From: Deinococcus aerolatus
GTDB taxonomy: Bacteria; Deinococcota; Deinococci; Deinococcales; Deinococcaceae
Direction: 5' to 3'
DNA: 64,000 nucleotides
Assembly (NCBI RefSeq): GCF_014647055.1
Contig: NZ_BMOL01000002.1
Location: 1-64,000 of the forward strand
Both the position numbers and the translations under genes were made by a program. How positions within the stretch are numbered: position 1 is the stretch's first letter; each line of letters starts with the position of its first letter. Below are positions 9,267-19,334 of the stretch, one piece after another. The notes beneath the pieces are model-generated. The model had not been told where the DNA came from and did not search any database. It saw nothing but the letters and a program-made list of their open reading frames with translations.

Positions 9267-9986
9267 TCAGCGCCGCCCGCCGAACATGCCGATCAGGTCG
9301 TTCAGGGCGCTGCCGTCGCCATCACGGTCCAGCGCGTTGTTGAGGGTGCCGACGATGCCGCCCGCGCCGCCCTGCTGCGCCTGGGCGTTCTGCGGGGGCA
9401 GGCCGGAAATCACCGGGCCACCGCCCAGAACGCCGCCCCGCTCCTGGGTCTGGGGCTGCGGGGTCTGCTGTCCGCTGCCCAAGATGCCCCCTAGCAGGCC
9501 GCCCAGTCCGCCAGCCGCGCCGCCGCCCAGCAGGCCACCCAGCATGCCGCCGAGATCACCGCCCCGTCCCTGCTGGCCGCCGCCCTGCTGACGCTGACGG
9601 GCCAGGTAACCCAGCACCAGCGGCGCGGCCATGCTCAGGATCTGCATGGCAAGCTGCGGATCAATGCCGGCCCGTTTGCTGACCGCGTTGGCCGCCGACT
9701 GCTGCTGGTTGCCAAACACATGGCCCAGGATCTTCTGGCCTTCTTGCACGTTGGGGGCGCTGCCCCGGCTGAACTGCTCCAGGGCGCTGCCGTCGTGCTG
9801 GCCCAGGGCACCGGCCAGCGAGGCCGCGCCGTCCGGGCTGCTGGCGTTGCGGGTCATGGCCCCGAGCAGCAGCGGAATGGCCGCCTCCATCGCGCTTTCG
9901 GACTGCTGAGGCGTGGCCCCGGTCTGCTGGCTAATCTGCTGCTGCGCGTTGCCCATTCCGCCGAGCATGTTGAAGATATCCATCAT
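9267..9986 (-). CDS. DUF937 domain protein, Gly/Gln-rich
   Basis: A 239-residue protein. The N-terminal 120 residues match the DUF937 pattern of amphipathic helices (AAIPLLLGAMTRNA, GQKILGHVFGN, ILSMAAPLVLGYLARQ). The remainder is low-complexity, with GGMLGGLLGGG-type repeats and Gln/Gly stretches, then a short acidic DRDGDGSALNDLIGMFGG end resembling the C-terminus of other DUF937 proteins. No signal peptide or membrane helix is obvious. AGGAGG sits 9-12 nt before two consecutive ATGs (9986 and 9983). No biochemical function is established for the family. Confidence 0.85.
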   Translation of the reverse strand: MMDIFNMLGGMGNAQQQISQQTGATPQQSESAMEAAIPLLLGAMTRNASSPDGAASLAGALGQHDGSALEQFSRGSAPNVQEGQKILGHVFGNQQQSAANAVSKRAGIDPQLAMQILSMAAPLVLGYLARQRQQGGGQQGRGGDLGGMLGGLLGGGAAGGLGGLLGGILGSGQQTPQPQTQERGGVLGGGPVISGLPPQNAQAQQGGAGGIVGTLNNALDRDGDGSALNDLIGMFGGRR

Positions 9987-10183
9987 GATGTCTGACCTCC
10001 TGAGGATGACTGTGGGGCCAGCCTACCTCCGGGGCCTGAGTGGCGGCTTCAGCAATCGCAGACGTTGGGCGGGGTGGCGCTGGAATCCACCGGGGCTGGT
10101 CCCGCCGCCCCGCCGCTCCGTGGCCCCTCGGCCATCTGGCGTATGTGCGCCCGGCCCGGCAGCCGCTAAGCTCCTGGGTCTGT

Positions 10184-11011
10184 ATGCAAGCGGCCCTGCC
10201 CTCCACCCGTGGCCCCAACGTGGCCCTGTACGCCTCGGTGGCGCGGCTGGGATTCCGGCGGCAATTCGCCTACCCGCAGGCCGCGCTGTGGGGGCTGATC
10301 ACCAATCTGTTCTTCGGGGTGTTGCGAATTGCCGTGCTGGTGGCGCTGTTCGCTAGCACGCCCCGGGTGGCCGGATACACCGTGCAGGACGCGATCACCT
10401 ACACCGGGCTGACCCAGGCGTTGATCATGGCCCTGTCGCTGTTCGGCTGGACCGATTTCATGCGGACGATTCACCGGGGCGAGGTGGCGTCCGACCTGCT
10501 GCGTCCCCATAACCTGCTGGCGTTCTGGGCGGCGCAGGATGCGGGCCGGGCGGCGGGTCAGTTCGCGTTGCGCGGTCTGCCGATGCTGGCACTGTTTGCC
10601 CTGCTGTGGGGCGCCACGTTTCCCGCCGGGCCAGACGGCTGGCTGCTCAGCACCCTGAGTCTGCTGCTGGCCTGGGCCTGCGGGTTTGCCTTCCGCTTTC
10701 TGGTCAACTGCGCGGCCTTCTGGTCCCCGGATGCTGTTGGTTTCGGGCGCTTCGCGTGGGCGGTGCTGGGCCTGGGCAGCGGTTTTCTGATGCCGCTGGC
10801 CTTCTTCCCGCCGTGGTTTCAGGCGGTACTGGCCTGGACGCCCTTTCCCAGCATGATGAACACCACCGTCGAACTCTGGCTGGGCGTCAGAACCGGGCCG
10901 GAGGCGTGGACGGCCATGGCTGTGCAACTCGGCTGGGCAATGCTGCTGTTCGGACTGGCGGCATTCGTGCTGTCGCGGGGCTTGCGGCGGCTGGAGATAG
11001 CTGGTGGATAA
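10184..11011 (+). CDS. ABC-2 type transporter permease (first subunit)
   Basis: A 275-residue integral membrane protein with about six hydrophobic helices, of the ABC2_membrane_6 (DUF990) type. It forms the channel of an ABC exporter with the next permease. ATG 10184 is chosen because the family N-terminus (VALYASVARLGFRRQFAYPQ) follows it and TAAGCT lies 11 nt upstream. It overlaps the next gene by 8 bp, and both precede a matching ATPase gene, so the three form one coupled operon. Substrate unknown. Confidence 0.88.
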   Translation: MQAALPSTRGPNVALYASVARLGFRRQFAYPQAALWGLITNLFFGVLRIAVLVALFASTPRVAGYTVQDAITYTGLTQALIMALSLFGWTDFMRTIHRGEVASDLLRPHNLLAFWAAQDAGRAAGQFALRGLPMLALFALLWGATFPAGPDGWLLSTLSLLLAWACGFAFRFLVNCAAFWSPDAVGFGRFAWAVLGLGSGFLMPLAFFPPWFQAVLAWTPFPSMMNTTVELWLGVRTGPEAWTAMAVQLGWAMLLFGLAAFVLSRGLRRLEIAGG

Positions 11012-11870
11012 ACCGTCCGTCACCCCGCAACACCGGCAAAAGGAAGGACGGCTGGCTTCGGCCATCCACCACCTGCGCCTCTACTTCCTGCTGTTGCGTG
11101 CCCAGGCCCGCTCGCAGGCCGTCTACCGCGTGTCGTTCGCACTGGACGCGGTTGGTTCGGCCTTTATCACGCTGTCGGAGTTCGCGGCGTTCGTGCTGGT
11201 GTTGCCGCGCTTCGGGTCACTAAGCGGCTGGACGCTGGGCGAGGTGGCGTTGCTGTACGGACTGGCGGAACTGGCCTTCGTGCTGATGGACCTCATGTTC
11301 GGCGGCTTCGACGCCCCCAACCTCAGTCAGCATGTCCGCAGCGGCAGCTTCAATACCTTTCTGCTGCGGCCCGCGCCGCTGCGCCTGCAAATCTTCGGTT
11401 CGGATTTTGCGCTGCGGCGGGTGACCCGGATCTTCCTGGCGGCGGGGATTCTGGCCTACGGCATTACGGCGTCTGGGGCCGTCTGGACACCCGAAGCCGC
11501 GCTGCTGCTGACCGGCAGCGTGCTGGGCATGGTGGCCTTTTTCGGTGGCCTGTTCGTTATCGGGGGCACCCTGACCTTCTGGACGGTGGACAGCGTGGAG
11601 GCCATGAATGTCCTGACCTACGGCGGGCGCACCCTGATCAGCTACCCGATGGACATCTACGGCCAGTTCCTGCGCAAGACCTTCACCTACCTGATTCCCG
11701 CCGCCTTTCTGTCGTATTTTCCTGTGCTGCATGTCCTGGGCCGCCCGCTGCCGGATGGCCTGCCGCTGCTGGCCGCGTCCCTGTCGCCCCTTGTCGGCCC
11801 GGTAATGCTCGCGGCGGCGTTTGCCTTCTGGCGGGTGGGCGTGCGGCATTACGGAGGAACGGGCACATGA
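11004..11870 (+). CDS. ABC-2 type transporter permease (second subunit)
   Basis: A 288-residue membrane protein, second half of the heteromeric exporter. About six hydrophobic segments follow a basic cytoplasmic N-terminus; the LRSGSFNTFLLRPAPLRLQIFG stretch is the typical amphipathic coupling region. GTG start with GGAG 7 nt upstream, overlapping the stop of the first permease (GTGGATAA). It ends in an ATGA overlap with the ATPase gene. Paralogous in layout, though not closely in sequence, to the preceding permease. Confidence 0.88.
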   Translation: MDKPSVTPQHRQKEGRLASAIHHLRLYFLLLRAQARSQAVYRVSFALDAVGSAFITLSEFAAFVLVLPRFGSLSGWTLGEVALLYGLAELAFVLMDLMFGGFDAPNLSQHVRSGSFNTFLLRPAPLRLQIFGSDFALRRVTRIFLAAGILAYGITASGAVWTPEAALLLTGSVLGMVAFFGGLFVIGGTLTFWTVDSVEAMNVLTYGGRTLISYPMDIYGQFLRKTFTYLIPAAFLSYFPVLHVLGRPLPDGLPLLAASLSPLVGPVMLAAAFAFWRVGVRHYGGTGT

Positions 11871-12856
11871 GGCAAACACAGGGAGCAGCCATGATTACCG
11901 TCGAACACCTCCGCAAGACCTTCCGTACGCGCCGGGGCGGACTGCTGCGCGGCCAGACCAGTGTGATGGAGGCCGTGAAAGATGTGGGCTTCAGCGTGGC
12001 ACGCGGCGAGATCGTGGGCTATCTGGGGCCGAACGGCGCGGGCAAGAGCACCACCATCAAGGTGCTGACCGGGCTGCTGGTGCCCGACAGCGGGCGGGTG
12101 GACGTGGGCGGACTGGTGCCGTGGAAAGACCGCCGGGCGCATGTGGCGCGGCTGGGCGCGGTGTTCGGGCAGCGCACGACGCTGTGGTGGGATTTGCCCG
12201 TCGCCGAGTCGCTGGACCTGCTGCGCCACATCTACCGCGTGCCCGAAGCCCACTTTCGCCAGAACCTGCACGATTTCACCGACCTGCTGGACCTAGGGCC
12301 GTTTCTGCACACGCCCGCCCGCGCCCTGAGCCTGGGCCAGCGCATGCGGGCGGACCTGGCCGCCGCGCTGCTGCACGATCCCGAACTGCTGTTTCTGGAC
12401 GAGCCGACGGTGGGGCTGGACGTGGTGGCCAAGGAGCGCATCCGCGAGTTCATCCGGCACGTCAACGCCACACGCGGGGTGACGGTGCTGCTGACCACCC
12501 ACGATCTGACCGACGTGGAACGGCTGGCCCGCCGCGTGATGATTATCGACCACGGTTCTCTTCTGTACGACGGTGATCTGGCGCAGTTGCAGGCCCGCTA
12601 CGGCAGCGCCCGCGAACTGGTGGTGGATTTCGAGGCCGCGCCGGAAAACCCTCAGGTGCCGGGGCTGACGCTGCTGGGTGCGGACGGCCCACGCGTGCGC
12701 TACGGCTTTGCCGGAGCTGCCGCCGCCCCGATTGCCCGCGTCACGGCCCACGCCCCGGTGCGCGACATCACCGTGAAGGAGCCGGACATCGAGGCCACGG
12801 TCCGCCGCATTTACGAGGGTGGGCTGCTGCGGGACGGGGGAGCGTTGGGGGGATGA
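11867..12856 (+). CDS. ABC transporter ATP-binding protein
   Basis: A 329-residue ATPase that powers the two upstream permeases. Walker A GPNGAGKST, Q-loop region VFGQRTTLWWDLP, signature LSLGQRMRADLAAALL, Walker B LLFLDEPTVGLD and the H-switch TTHD are all intact. A C-terminal accessory domain of about 90 residues follows, as in DUF990-linked exporters. Two starts are possible: ATG 11867, overlapping the previous stop as ATGA with GGAGG 9 nt upstream, and ATG 11891 (MITVEHL), with GGGAG 5 nt upstream, where family alignment begins. The first is given because of the overlap. Confidence 0.92.
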   Translation: MRQTQGAAMITVEHLRKTFRTRRGGLLRGQTSVMEAVKDVGFSVARGEIVGYLGPNGAGKSTTIKVLTGLLVPDSGRVDVGGLVPWKDRRAHVARLGAVFGQRTTLWWDLPVAESLDLLRHIYRVPEAHFRQNLHDFTDLLDLGPFLHTPARALSLGQRMRADLAAALLHDPELLFLDEPTVGLDVVAKERIREFIRHVNATRGVTVLLTTHDLTDVERLARRVMIIDHGSLLYDGDLAQLQARYGSARELVVDFEAAPENPQVPGLTLLGADGPRVRYGFAGAAAAPIARVTAHAPVRDITVKEPDIEATVRRIYEGGLLRDGGALGG

Positions 12857-13014
12857 AGCAGCCCGGCCGCAGGCCAGATGCCGAATATCGTGGCCCAGCG
12901 CCCAGCGTCAGCAGACCGCTGCTGTTTGTAGTGCTGCTGAGCGTGGTGGCGGCGTTTTCGGTGGTCCCTCTTCCATGCAGTGTTTCTCCGTGCTGGGGCA
13001 GATCCAGGTTCTAG
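12853..13014 (+). CDS. Small membrane ORF, probable 5' part of a frameshifted gene
   Basis: A 53-codon ORF starting in an ATGA overlap with the stop of the ABC ATPase gene, so it should be translated by coupling. After a polar N-terminus it has one hydrophobic helix (RPLLFVVLLSVVAAFSVV). The residues after the helix are Cys/Pro-rich and look non-native. A -1 shift at G-TTTT-C (12954-12959) would continue into the frame that ends at 13133 and give a two-helix protein of about 93 residues. Either a true frameshift mutation or two separate mini-proteins. Confidence 0.5.
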   Translation: MKQPGRRPDAEYRGPAPSVSRPLLFVVLLSVVAAFSVVPLPCSVSPCWGRSRF

Positions 13015-13133
13015 GCGAAGCTTATCGCCGCACCATCGGGTTCATGTGGCTGAATCTGGGTGTGGCTGGTCTGGCATTCATCGGCGGAGTGATCTATCTG
13101 TGGTTTCAAATCCGAAAGGGGAGACAGGCATAG
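12975..13133 (+). CDS. Small membrane ORF, probable 3' part of the same gene
   Basis: A 52-codon ORF in a different frame from the preceding one, overlapping it by 40 bp. It encodes an amphipathic start (FSVLGQIQVLGEAYRRTIGF), a strong transmembrane helix (LNLGVAGLAFIGGVIYLWF) and a basic end (QIRKGRQA), i.e. a normal-looking C-terminal membrane segment with positive-inside charge. There is no good ribosome site before its ATG, which favours it being the second half of the 12853 gene. No family recognised. Confidence 0.5.
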   Translation: MQCFSVLGQIQVLGEAYRRTIGFMWLNLGVAGLAFIGGVIYLWFQIRKGRQA

Positions 13134-13248
13134 CGCCCCGAGACCCCTCCGGCCCCAAGTGTGACCCAGAAGTTTCGCATCATCGGCAGCGTTCCGCGTC
13201 TTCTTACCACTGACCATTCTCATTTCCGCGCCCCCTAAGTTCAGAGCT

Positions 13249-13821
13249 GTGTCTGATGTCCTGAATGCCGAGGCCCTGCTGGGGGCGCTGCTGATCTTCT
13301 CGCTGCGAATTGTGGATGTGTCTCTGGGCACGCTGCGAATCGGCATGCTGGTGCGCGGCAAGCATACGGTGGCCGGCGCGCTGAGCTTCTTTGAATCGCT
13401 GATCTGGCTGCTGGCGGCTGCCAAGGTGCTGAGCACACTGGACAGTCCGCTGCAATTCGTGGCCTACGCGGGCGGCTACGCCTCGGGCACCATGCTGGGC
13501 TCCAACATCGAGCGCTGGCTGGCGGTGGGCAAGGTGGTGCTGCGCGTCATCGTGCCGGTCGGGGCGCCCGACGTGCAGGAGGCGCTGCGGCAGGCAGGGC
13601 TGTATGTCACCACTGTCAACGCCTCGGGCCGTGACGGCGAGGTCCGTATCCTGTTCAGCGTGATTGCCCGTAAGCGGCTGAAACAGGCCTTCCGGGTGAT
13701 CGAGACCACCTATCCCAAGGCGTTTATCACGGTGGAAGAGGTCACCACCGCCCAGCTGCAGGACGTGGTGACCCGCCAGGAACGCCAGTCGTTCCGGCGA
13801 ATGCGGATGATGCGGAAGTAA
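13249..13821 (+). CDS. UPF0316/DUF2179 family membrane protein
   Basis: A 190-residue protein with three predicted membrane helices in the first 100 residues (LLGALLIFSLRIVDVSLGTLR; ALSFFESLIWLLAAAKV; FVAYAGGYASGTMLGSNIE) and a soluble C-terminal DUF2179 domain (EALRQAGLYVTTVNASGRDGEV and the IARKRLKQAFRVIETTYP element). GTG start. Function of the family is unknown; the soluble domain resembles ligand-binding modules of other membrane proteins. It converges on the BCCT transporter gene. Confidence 0.88.
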   Translation: MSDVLNAEALLGALLIFSLRIVDVSLGTLRIGMLVRGKHTVAGALSFFESLIWLLAAAKVLSTLDSPLQFVAYAGGYASGTMLGSNIERWLAVGKVVLRVIVPVGAPDVQEALRQAGLYVTTVNASGRDGEVRILFSVIARKRLKQAFRVIETTYPKAFITVEEVTTAQLQDVVTRQERQSFRRMRMMRK

Positions 13822-13902
13822 CCAGTCCTTTGCATCATCCGCAACGCAAGTGGGCCGCCCCAGATGACTGGAGGCGACCCACTGCGGGACAGGGTTGTGT
13901 CT

Positions 13903-15438
13903 TCAGGGCTGAGGCTGAGGTCCGTCCGACGGCGGACGCGCGGGGACGAGTCCCTGTGGTTTCACGGGCGTGGAGGCGGGAAACTCGCTCTTCAAGCCTT
14001 TGAGCAGACTGACGCACATGCCGATCATGATGACGCTGAAGGGCAGCGCGGCAACCACGCTGGCCGACTGCAATCCCGCCAGACCGCCGCTGAGCAGCAG
14101 GGCCACGGCGATCAGGCTCTGCATCACGCCCCAGGTCAGCTTGACCGGATTGCTGGGTTCCTTCCGGCCTCCGCTGGATTGCAGGCCCAGCACGTAGGTG
14201 GCGGAGTCGGCGCTGGTCACGAAGAATGAGGCGATCAGCAGCGTGGCAATCCCGGTCAGGACCCCGCCCAGCGGCAGGCCCTCCAGCAGTGCGAACAGGG
14301 CGGTGGAAATATCGGCGCTGGTCGCCTCGGTCACAGCCGTCTCGCCTGCCAGTGCGCCGTTCAGGGCACTGCCGCCAAAGATGCTGAACCACGCGAAGCT
14401 GACCAGCGCGGGAACCCCCAGCACGCCCAGCACGAATTCCTTGATGGTGCGCCCGCGCGAGACCCGCGCGATGAACAGGCCCACGAACGGGGCCCAGGCG
14501 ATCCACCACGCCCAGTAGAAGATGGTCCAGCCGCCGACCCAGGTGGCCCCGGTAAACGGCGTCAGGCGGGTGGACAGGTTGATCAGGTCCTGAAGGTAGC
14601 CGCCCACGCTGGTGGTGAAGGTGTCGAGCAGAAAGACCGTGGGGCCGAAAACGAACACGCCCAGCATCAGCAGGCCAGCCAGAATCACGTTGGTGTTGGA
14701 CAGCAGCCGGATGCCCTTGCTCAGGCCGGTCATGGCGCTGATCAGGAACAGCACCGTGACCACCGCGATAATCACCAGTTGCGAGGACGTGCCGATGGTC
14801 AGCCCAAAAGCGCTGTTGAGTCCGCTGTTGATCTGCACCGCGCCGAAGCCCAGCGAGGCGGCAACCCCGAAGACGGTGGCAATGATCGCCAGAACGTCGA
14901 TGGTCTTGCCGATGGGGCCTTCGACCCGGTGGCCCAGCAGGGGCCGGAAGGTGCGGCTGATCAGCGTGGGTTCTCCGCGCCGGAACGAGAAGTAGGCAAT
15001 CGAGAGGGCCACGACGCTGTAGATGGCCCAGGGATGTAGGCCCCAGTGGAAGAACGAGTACTTCAGCGCGGCGCGGGCTGCCTCGGGTGTGCCGGGGGTC
15101 AGGCCGCCGGGCGGCGTCAGGAAGTGCGAGACCGGCTCGGCCACACCGTAGAACACCAGGCCAATGCCCATGCCCGCGCTGAACAGCATGGCAAACCACG
15201 ACAGCGTGCTGAACTCGGGCTGCTCATCGTCCCGGCCCAGCTTGATTTTGCCGTAGCGGCTGAAGGCCAGAAACAGGCAGAACAGCAGGAAGCCCAGCAC
15301 TGCCAGCAGGTAGTACCAGCCAAAGGTGCTGGTGGTCCAGGCGACGGCGGCGGTCGCGGCGGCGCCCAGGCCGGCCGGGCTCAGCAGACCCCACAGGACG
15401 AACGCGGCGATGATGGCCACGGAAAGATAGAGGACCAA
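13903..15438 (-). CDS. BCCT-family (betaine/choline/carnitine) transporter
   Basis: A 511-residue secondary transporter with about 12 membrane helices. Family elements include SAGMGIGLVFYGVAEPVSHF near residue 95 and the substrate-site region WTIFYWAWWIAWAPFVGLFIARVSRGRTIKEF, with the aromatic Trp box. It imports quaternary ammonium osmolytes such as glycine betaine. The frame is open to 15546, but the TTG at 15438 is preferred: GGAGG lies 9 nt before it and the protein then starts directly at the first helix. Conserved positions for Na+ or H+ coupling were not resolved. Confidence 0.87.
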   Translation of the reverse strand: MVLYLSVAIIAAFVLWGLLSPAGLGAAATAAVAWTTSTFGWYYLLAVLGFLLFCLFLAFSRYGKIKLGRDDEQPEFSTLSWFAMLFSAGMGIGLVFYGVAEPVSHFLTPPGGLTPGTPEAARAALKYSFFHWGLHPWAIYSVVALSIAYFSFRRGEPTLISRTFRPLLGHRVEGPIGKTIDVLAIIATVFGVAASLGFGAVQINSGLNSAFGLTIGTSSQLVIIAVVTVLFLISAMTGLSKGIRLLSNTNVILAGLLMLGVFVFGPTVFLLDTFTTSVGGYLQDLINLSTRLTPFTGATWVGGWTIFYWAWWIAWAPFVGLFIARVSRGRTIKEFVLGVLGVPALVSFAWFSIFGGSALNGALAGETAVTEATSADISTALFALLEGLPLGGVLTGIATLLIASFFVTSADSATYVLGLQSSGGRKEPSNPVKLTWGVMQSLIAVALLLSGGLAGLQSASVVAALPFSVIMIGMCVSLLKGLKSEFPASTPVKPQGLVPARPPSDGPQPQP

Positions 15439-15599
15439 GGGTGTACACCTCCAGAAAAAGTGTTGAGAGAAGCTACAGGGGGCGCGGGACCGGAAGCCCG
15501 TCTTCTTCAGAGTCTGCCCATCCCGCCCGAAAGACAAGAGGACCACCTTAACCCAGGCTCATGAGCTGAATGAGTCCCGGTTTACGTTAGCCTGCCTGG

Positions 15600-16235
15600 G
15601 TGTCTGTCCCCCTGCCGCCTGCCTTCTTTGACCGGGACCCCGTCCGGGCGGCGCGTGACCTACTGGGCGGCACGCTGGTGCATGTTCTGCCGGGCGGTGA
15701 ACTTCTGAGTGGCAGGATCGTGGAGACGGAGGGCTACGATTGTCCGCGTGACCCGGCCTGCACCGCCGGACGGTTTCATGCGGCCCGCAGCGCCGAGATG
15801 GCCGTGTCTGCGGGCCGCTGGCTGTTCTGGAGTACGCACGGGCATCCGCTGTTGCAGGTCTCTTGCCGTCCTGAGGGGATTGCCGCCAGCGTGCTGATCC
15901 GCGCGCTGGAGCCGCTGCAAGGCCGGGAGCAGATGCTCACGCACCGCCCGGTCACCCGCGGGCGTGACCTGACCAACGGCCCCGCCAAACTGGTCTACGC
16001 GCTGGGCATCCGGCCGCCCGAGGTCAGGGGTACAGCGGTGGACAGCGCCGCGCTGCATCTTCTCGCGCCACCTGCGCCCGTGCCCGACGAACAGGTGGAG
16101 GTCACGGCCCGCGTTGGAATCCGGGAGGGCCGCAACCTGCCGTGGCGTTTCGTGCTGCGCGGCAACGCATGGGTGTCGCCCGGCCTGCCCAGCATGGACC
16201 TGGCGGGCGTGTCGCCGGAAAGAGGAGAGGCCTGA
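15600..16235 (+). CDS. DNA-3-methyladenine glycosylase (AAG/MPG family)
   Basis: A 211-residue monofunctional DNA glycosylase that excises alkylated purines and hypoxanthine in base excision repair. The core RDLLGGTLVHVL, the catalytic Glu in VETEGYD (near residue 43), DPACTAGR and LTNGPAKLVYALGI are all present. The usual eukaryotic N-terminal extension is missing, as in all bacterial members. GTG start with TAGCCT 6 nt upstream, a leaderless promoter. Divergent from the BCCT gene. Confidence 0.93.
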   Translation: MSVPLPPAFFDRDPVRAARDLLGGTLVHVLPGGELLSGRIVETEGYDCPRDPACTAGRFHAARSAEMAVSAGRWLFWSTHGHPLLQVSCRPEGIAASVLIRALEPLQGREQMLTHRPVTRGRDLTNGPAKLVYALGIRPPEVRGTAVDSAALHLLAPPAPVPDEQVEVTARVGIREGRNLPWRFVLRGNAWVSPGLPSMDLAGVSPERGEA

Positions 16236-16314
16236 ACGTCACCGCGCGGCCCGGCCCACCCTCGGGCAGCCTCTGACCCCGGGCCGCCCTGTTCCCCCGC
16301 TATGATGGCCTGCG

Positions 16315-17814
<1,500 letters not shown>

Positions 17815-17815
17815 A

Positions 17816-17852
17816 GAGAGGGGGTATGGCTTGTAGGACAAGCCTGCCTCTC
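17816..17852 (+). terminator. Hairpin just after proS
   Basis: Inner stem GGCTTGT (17828-17834) / ACAAGCC (17838-17844) with a 3-nt loop, extended by GAGAGG (17816-17821) / CCTCTC (17847-17852). It begins 2 nt after the proS stop. There is no long T-run behind it, so termination is likely but not proven. Confidence 0.55.
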
Positions 17853-18058
17853 TCCTATGCATCAACTTTTGACCACTGCCGTCCTGCCTGCCCCACACTT
17901 CATTCACGCTCCCCTGTTCGCCTGCCGAAGTCGCCGCGCCGTACGCCACGGAACGGGGCATCTGCATACGCGTATCGAAACGCATAAGCGCTACAGCGTG
18001 GGGCCACCGTGGATCGCCCGCTGGCCCCAGCGACTTTCCAGTGCGGCTGCGGGTATAG

Positions 18059-18202
18059 GGTCACGGTGGACGCATCATCGGTCTGGGCTTCTCGGCGGGC
18101 ATTGCGGCGCGGGCGGCCCTGACCGGTGCGGTGACGGCCCGAATGCAGGGCGGCAAGTGGCACGTGTCCAAACGGGTGGCCTTCATCACGGCCCAGCGTT
18201 AG
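18059..18202 (+). pseudogene. Possible gene remnant between proS and corA
   Basis: The 400 bp between proS and corA hold no full gene. An open frame beginning right after an in-frame TAG at 18056 reads RIIGLGFSAGIAARAALT and continues with TARMQGGKWHVSKRVAFITA to a stop at 18200. It looks like the natural C-terminus of a protein (glycine-rich turn, basic end), but there is no usable start codon. The family is not recognised. The rest of the gap (17853-18058) shows nothing I can name. Confidence 0.3.
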
Positions 18203-18212
18203 GGCCGGACCG

Positions 18213-19148
18213 CTAGAACACTCGCCAGCGGTAGAACAGGTACCCCAGACCGCCCGCCAGACTGATGGCCAGCGTCAGCACGAACCAGATGCCGTTGGGG
18301 TTGCCCTCGAAGGGCAATGGCACGTTCATGCCAAAGATGCTGGTAACCAGCGTGGGAATCGCCACCAGAATCGTCGTGATGGTCAGCACCTTGACCACCT
18401 GGTTGACGTTGTTGCTGATCACGCTGGCAAACGCGCCCGCCATGCTGGTCAGAATGTTGCTGGCAATCGACGCCATCTCGATGGCCTGCAGGTTCTCGAT
18501 CAGCACGTCGTCCAGCAGATCGCTGTCTTCCTCGTACATCTCGAAGATCCGGTCCCGCTTGACCCGCTCCATCATGGCCTCGTTGGCTTTCAGGCCGGTC
18601 ATGAAATACACCAGGCTCTTTTCCAGCTTCAGCAGGTTCAGCAGTTCGCGGTTCTGCTGGCTGTTTTCCAGCTTGTCCTCAATCACATCCACGCGCTTGT
18701 TGATCTGGCGCACGTCGATCAGGAAGCGCTGGGCGTTTCGCAGGAACAATTGCAGCGTCAGGCGGTTTTTCTTGACGGTGCTGACCCGGCGCACCAGACC
18801 GCTGATCACGTCCTTGATCACCGGGTTGTCTTCCAGCATGCACACCGTCACCAGACAGTGATCGGTGTGCAGAATGCCCAGCGGCACGGTGTCGTAGGGA
18901 ATGTCACTGGTGTCGGGCAGCCGGTAACTGGTCTGCATGATGATCAGCAGGTTGCCGTCCTCGCGCTCGAAGCGGGAACGTTCGTCCGGGTCAAGTGGAT
19001 AGGACAGATAGTCGAGTTCCAGGCCCGTTTCGCGGCTGATGCGGGCCAGTTCCTCGGGACTGGGGGAGGCGGCGTTGATCCAGCAGCCGTCGGTGTAGCC
19101 GTCGGTGGTGGTCAGCCGGCCGCCGATGCTGCGGTAGTACGTCAGCAT
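18213..19148 (-). CDS. corA: CorA-family magnesium/cobalt transporter
   Basis: A 311-residue pentameric ion channel. An alpha/beta cytoplasmic domain and a long helix (LQLFLRNAQRFLIDVRQINK onward) lead into two C-terminal membrane helices. The selectivity signature GMN is in SIFGMNVPLPFEG, and the chain ends with the basic FYRWRVF. Length is typical. The ATG lies inside the last codons of a 17-codon leader ORF and 17 nt after a 43-codon leader ORF, both proline-rich. Translation of corA may depend on them, since only a G-run precedes its own start. Confidence 0.93.
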   Translation of the reverse strand: MLTYYRSIGGRLTTTDGYTDGCWINAASPSPEELARISRETGLELDYLSYPLDPDERSRFEREDGNLLIIMQTSYRLPDTSDIPYDTVPLGILHTDHCLVTVCMLEDNPVIKDVISGLVRRVSTVKKNRLTLQLFLRNAQRFLIDVRQINKRVDVIEDKLENSQQNRELLNLLKLEKSLVYFMTGLKANEAMMERVKRDRIFEMYEEDSDLLDDVLIENLQAIEMASIASNILTSMAGAFASVISNNVNQVVKVLTITTILVAIPTLVTSIFGMNVPLPFEGNPNGIWFVLTLAISLAGGLGYLFYRWRVF

Positions 19149-19195
19149 GGGCCGCCCCCCGGCGTCACGGTGGTGTGGGTTGTGGGTGGGTGCAT
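19142..19195 (-). CDS. Short leader ORF overlapping the corA start
   Basis: A 17-codon ORF reading MHPPTTHTTVTPGGGPC, with GGAGG 5 nt before its ATG. Its stop (TGA at 19142-19144) lies just past the corA ATG (19146-19148), so ribosomes ending here could reinitiate on corA. It is Pro/Thr-rich and unlikely to form a stable protein. Confidence 0.4.
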   Translation of the reverse strand: MHPPTTHTTVTPGGGPC

Positions 19196-19296
19196 GGCGT
19201 CCTCCAGACAGGGGGTGGCGTGAGGCGTGCGCTGGTCAGACCAGCGGGCTTGAGGCCCAGACTGGGGGGGTCAGCTTCCAGCGGTTCAGGGTTCAC
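19165..19296 (-). CDS. Proline-rich leader ORF upstream of corA
   Basis: A 43-codon ORF with GTG start, beginning NPEPLEADPPSLGLKP and ending THPQPTPP; 13 of 43 residues are Pro. Its ribosome site AAGGAGGTGAT (19300-19310) matches the 16S 3' end perfectly over 11 nt, spaced 3-6 nt. Such initiation strength for so short a product suggests a regulatory leader peptide. Proline-rich leaders control Mg2+ transporter genes in enterobacteria (mgtL, mgtP, corL); relation here is inferred from context only. Confidence 0.45.
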   Translation of the reverse strand: MNPEPLEADPPSLGLKPAGLTSARLTPPPVWRTPCTHPQPTPP

Positions 19297-19334
19297 GTCA
19301 TCACCTCCTTGTTGTGGGGACGCGGTCTTGGGGG

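Noticed and set aside
9904..10183. N-terminal extension of the first ABC permease (open frame from 10040)
   Set aside because: The added stretch is Arg/Pro-rich shadow sequence; the family N-terminus and the TAAGCT promoter point to ATG 10184.
19300..19310. Sequence identical to the 3' end of 16S rRNA (ATCACCTCCTT)
   Set aside because: Only 11 nt match and no rRNA sequence adjoins; on the other strand it is simply a very strong ribosome-binding site.
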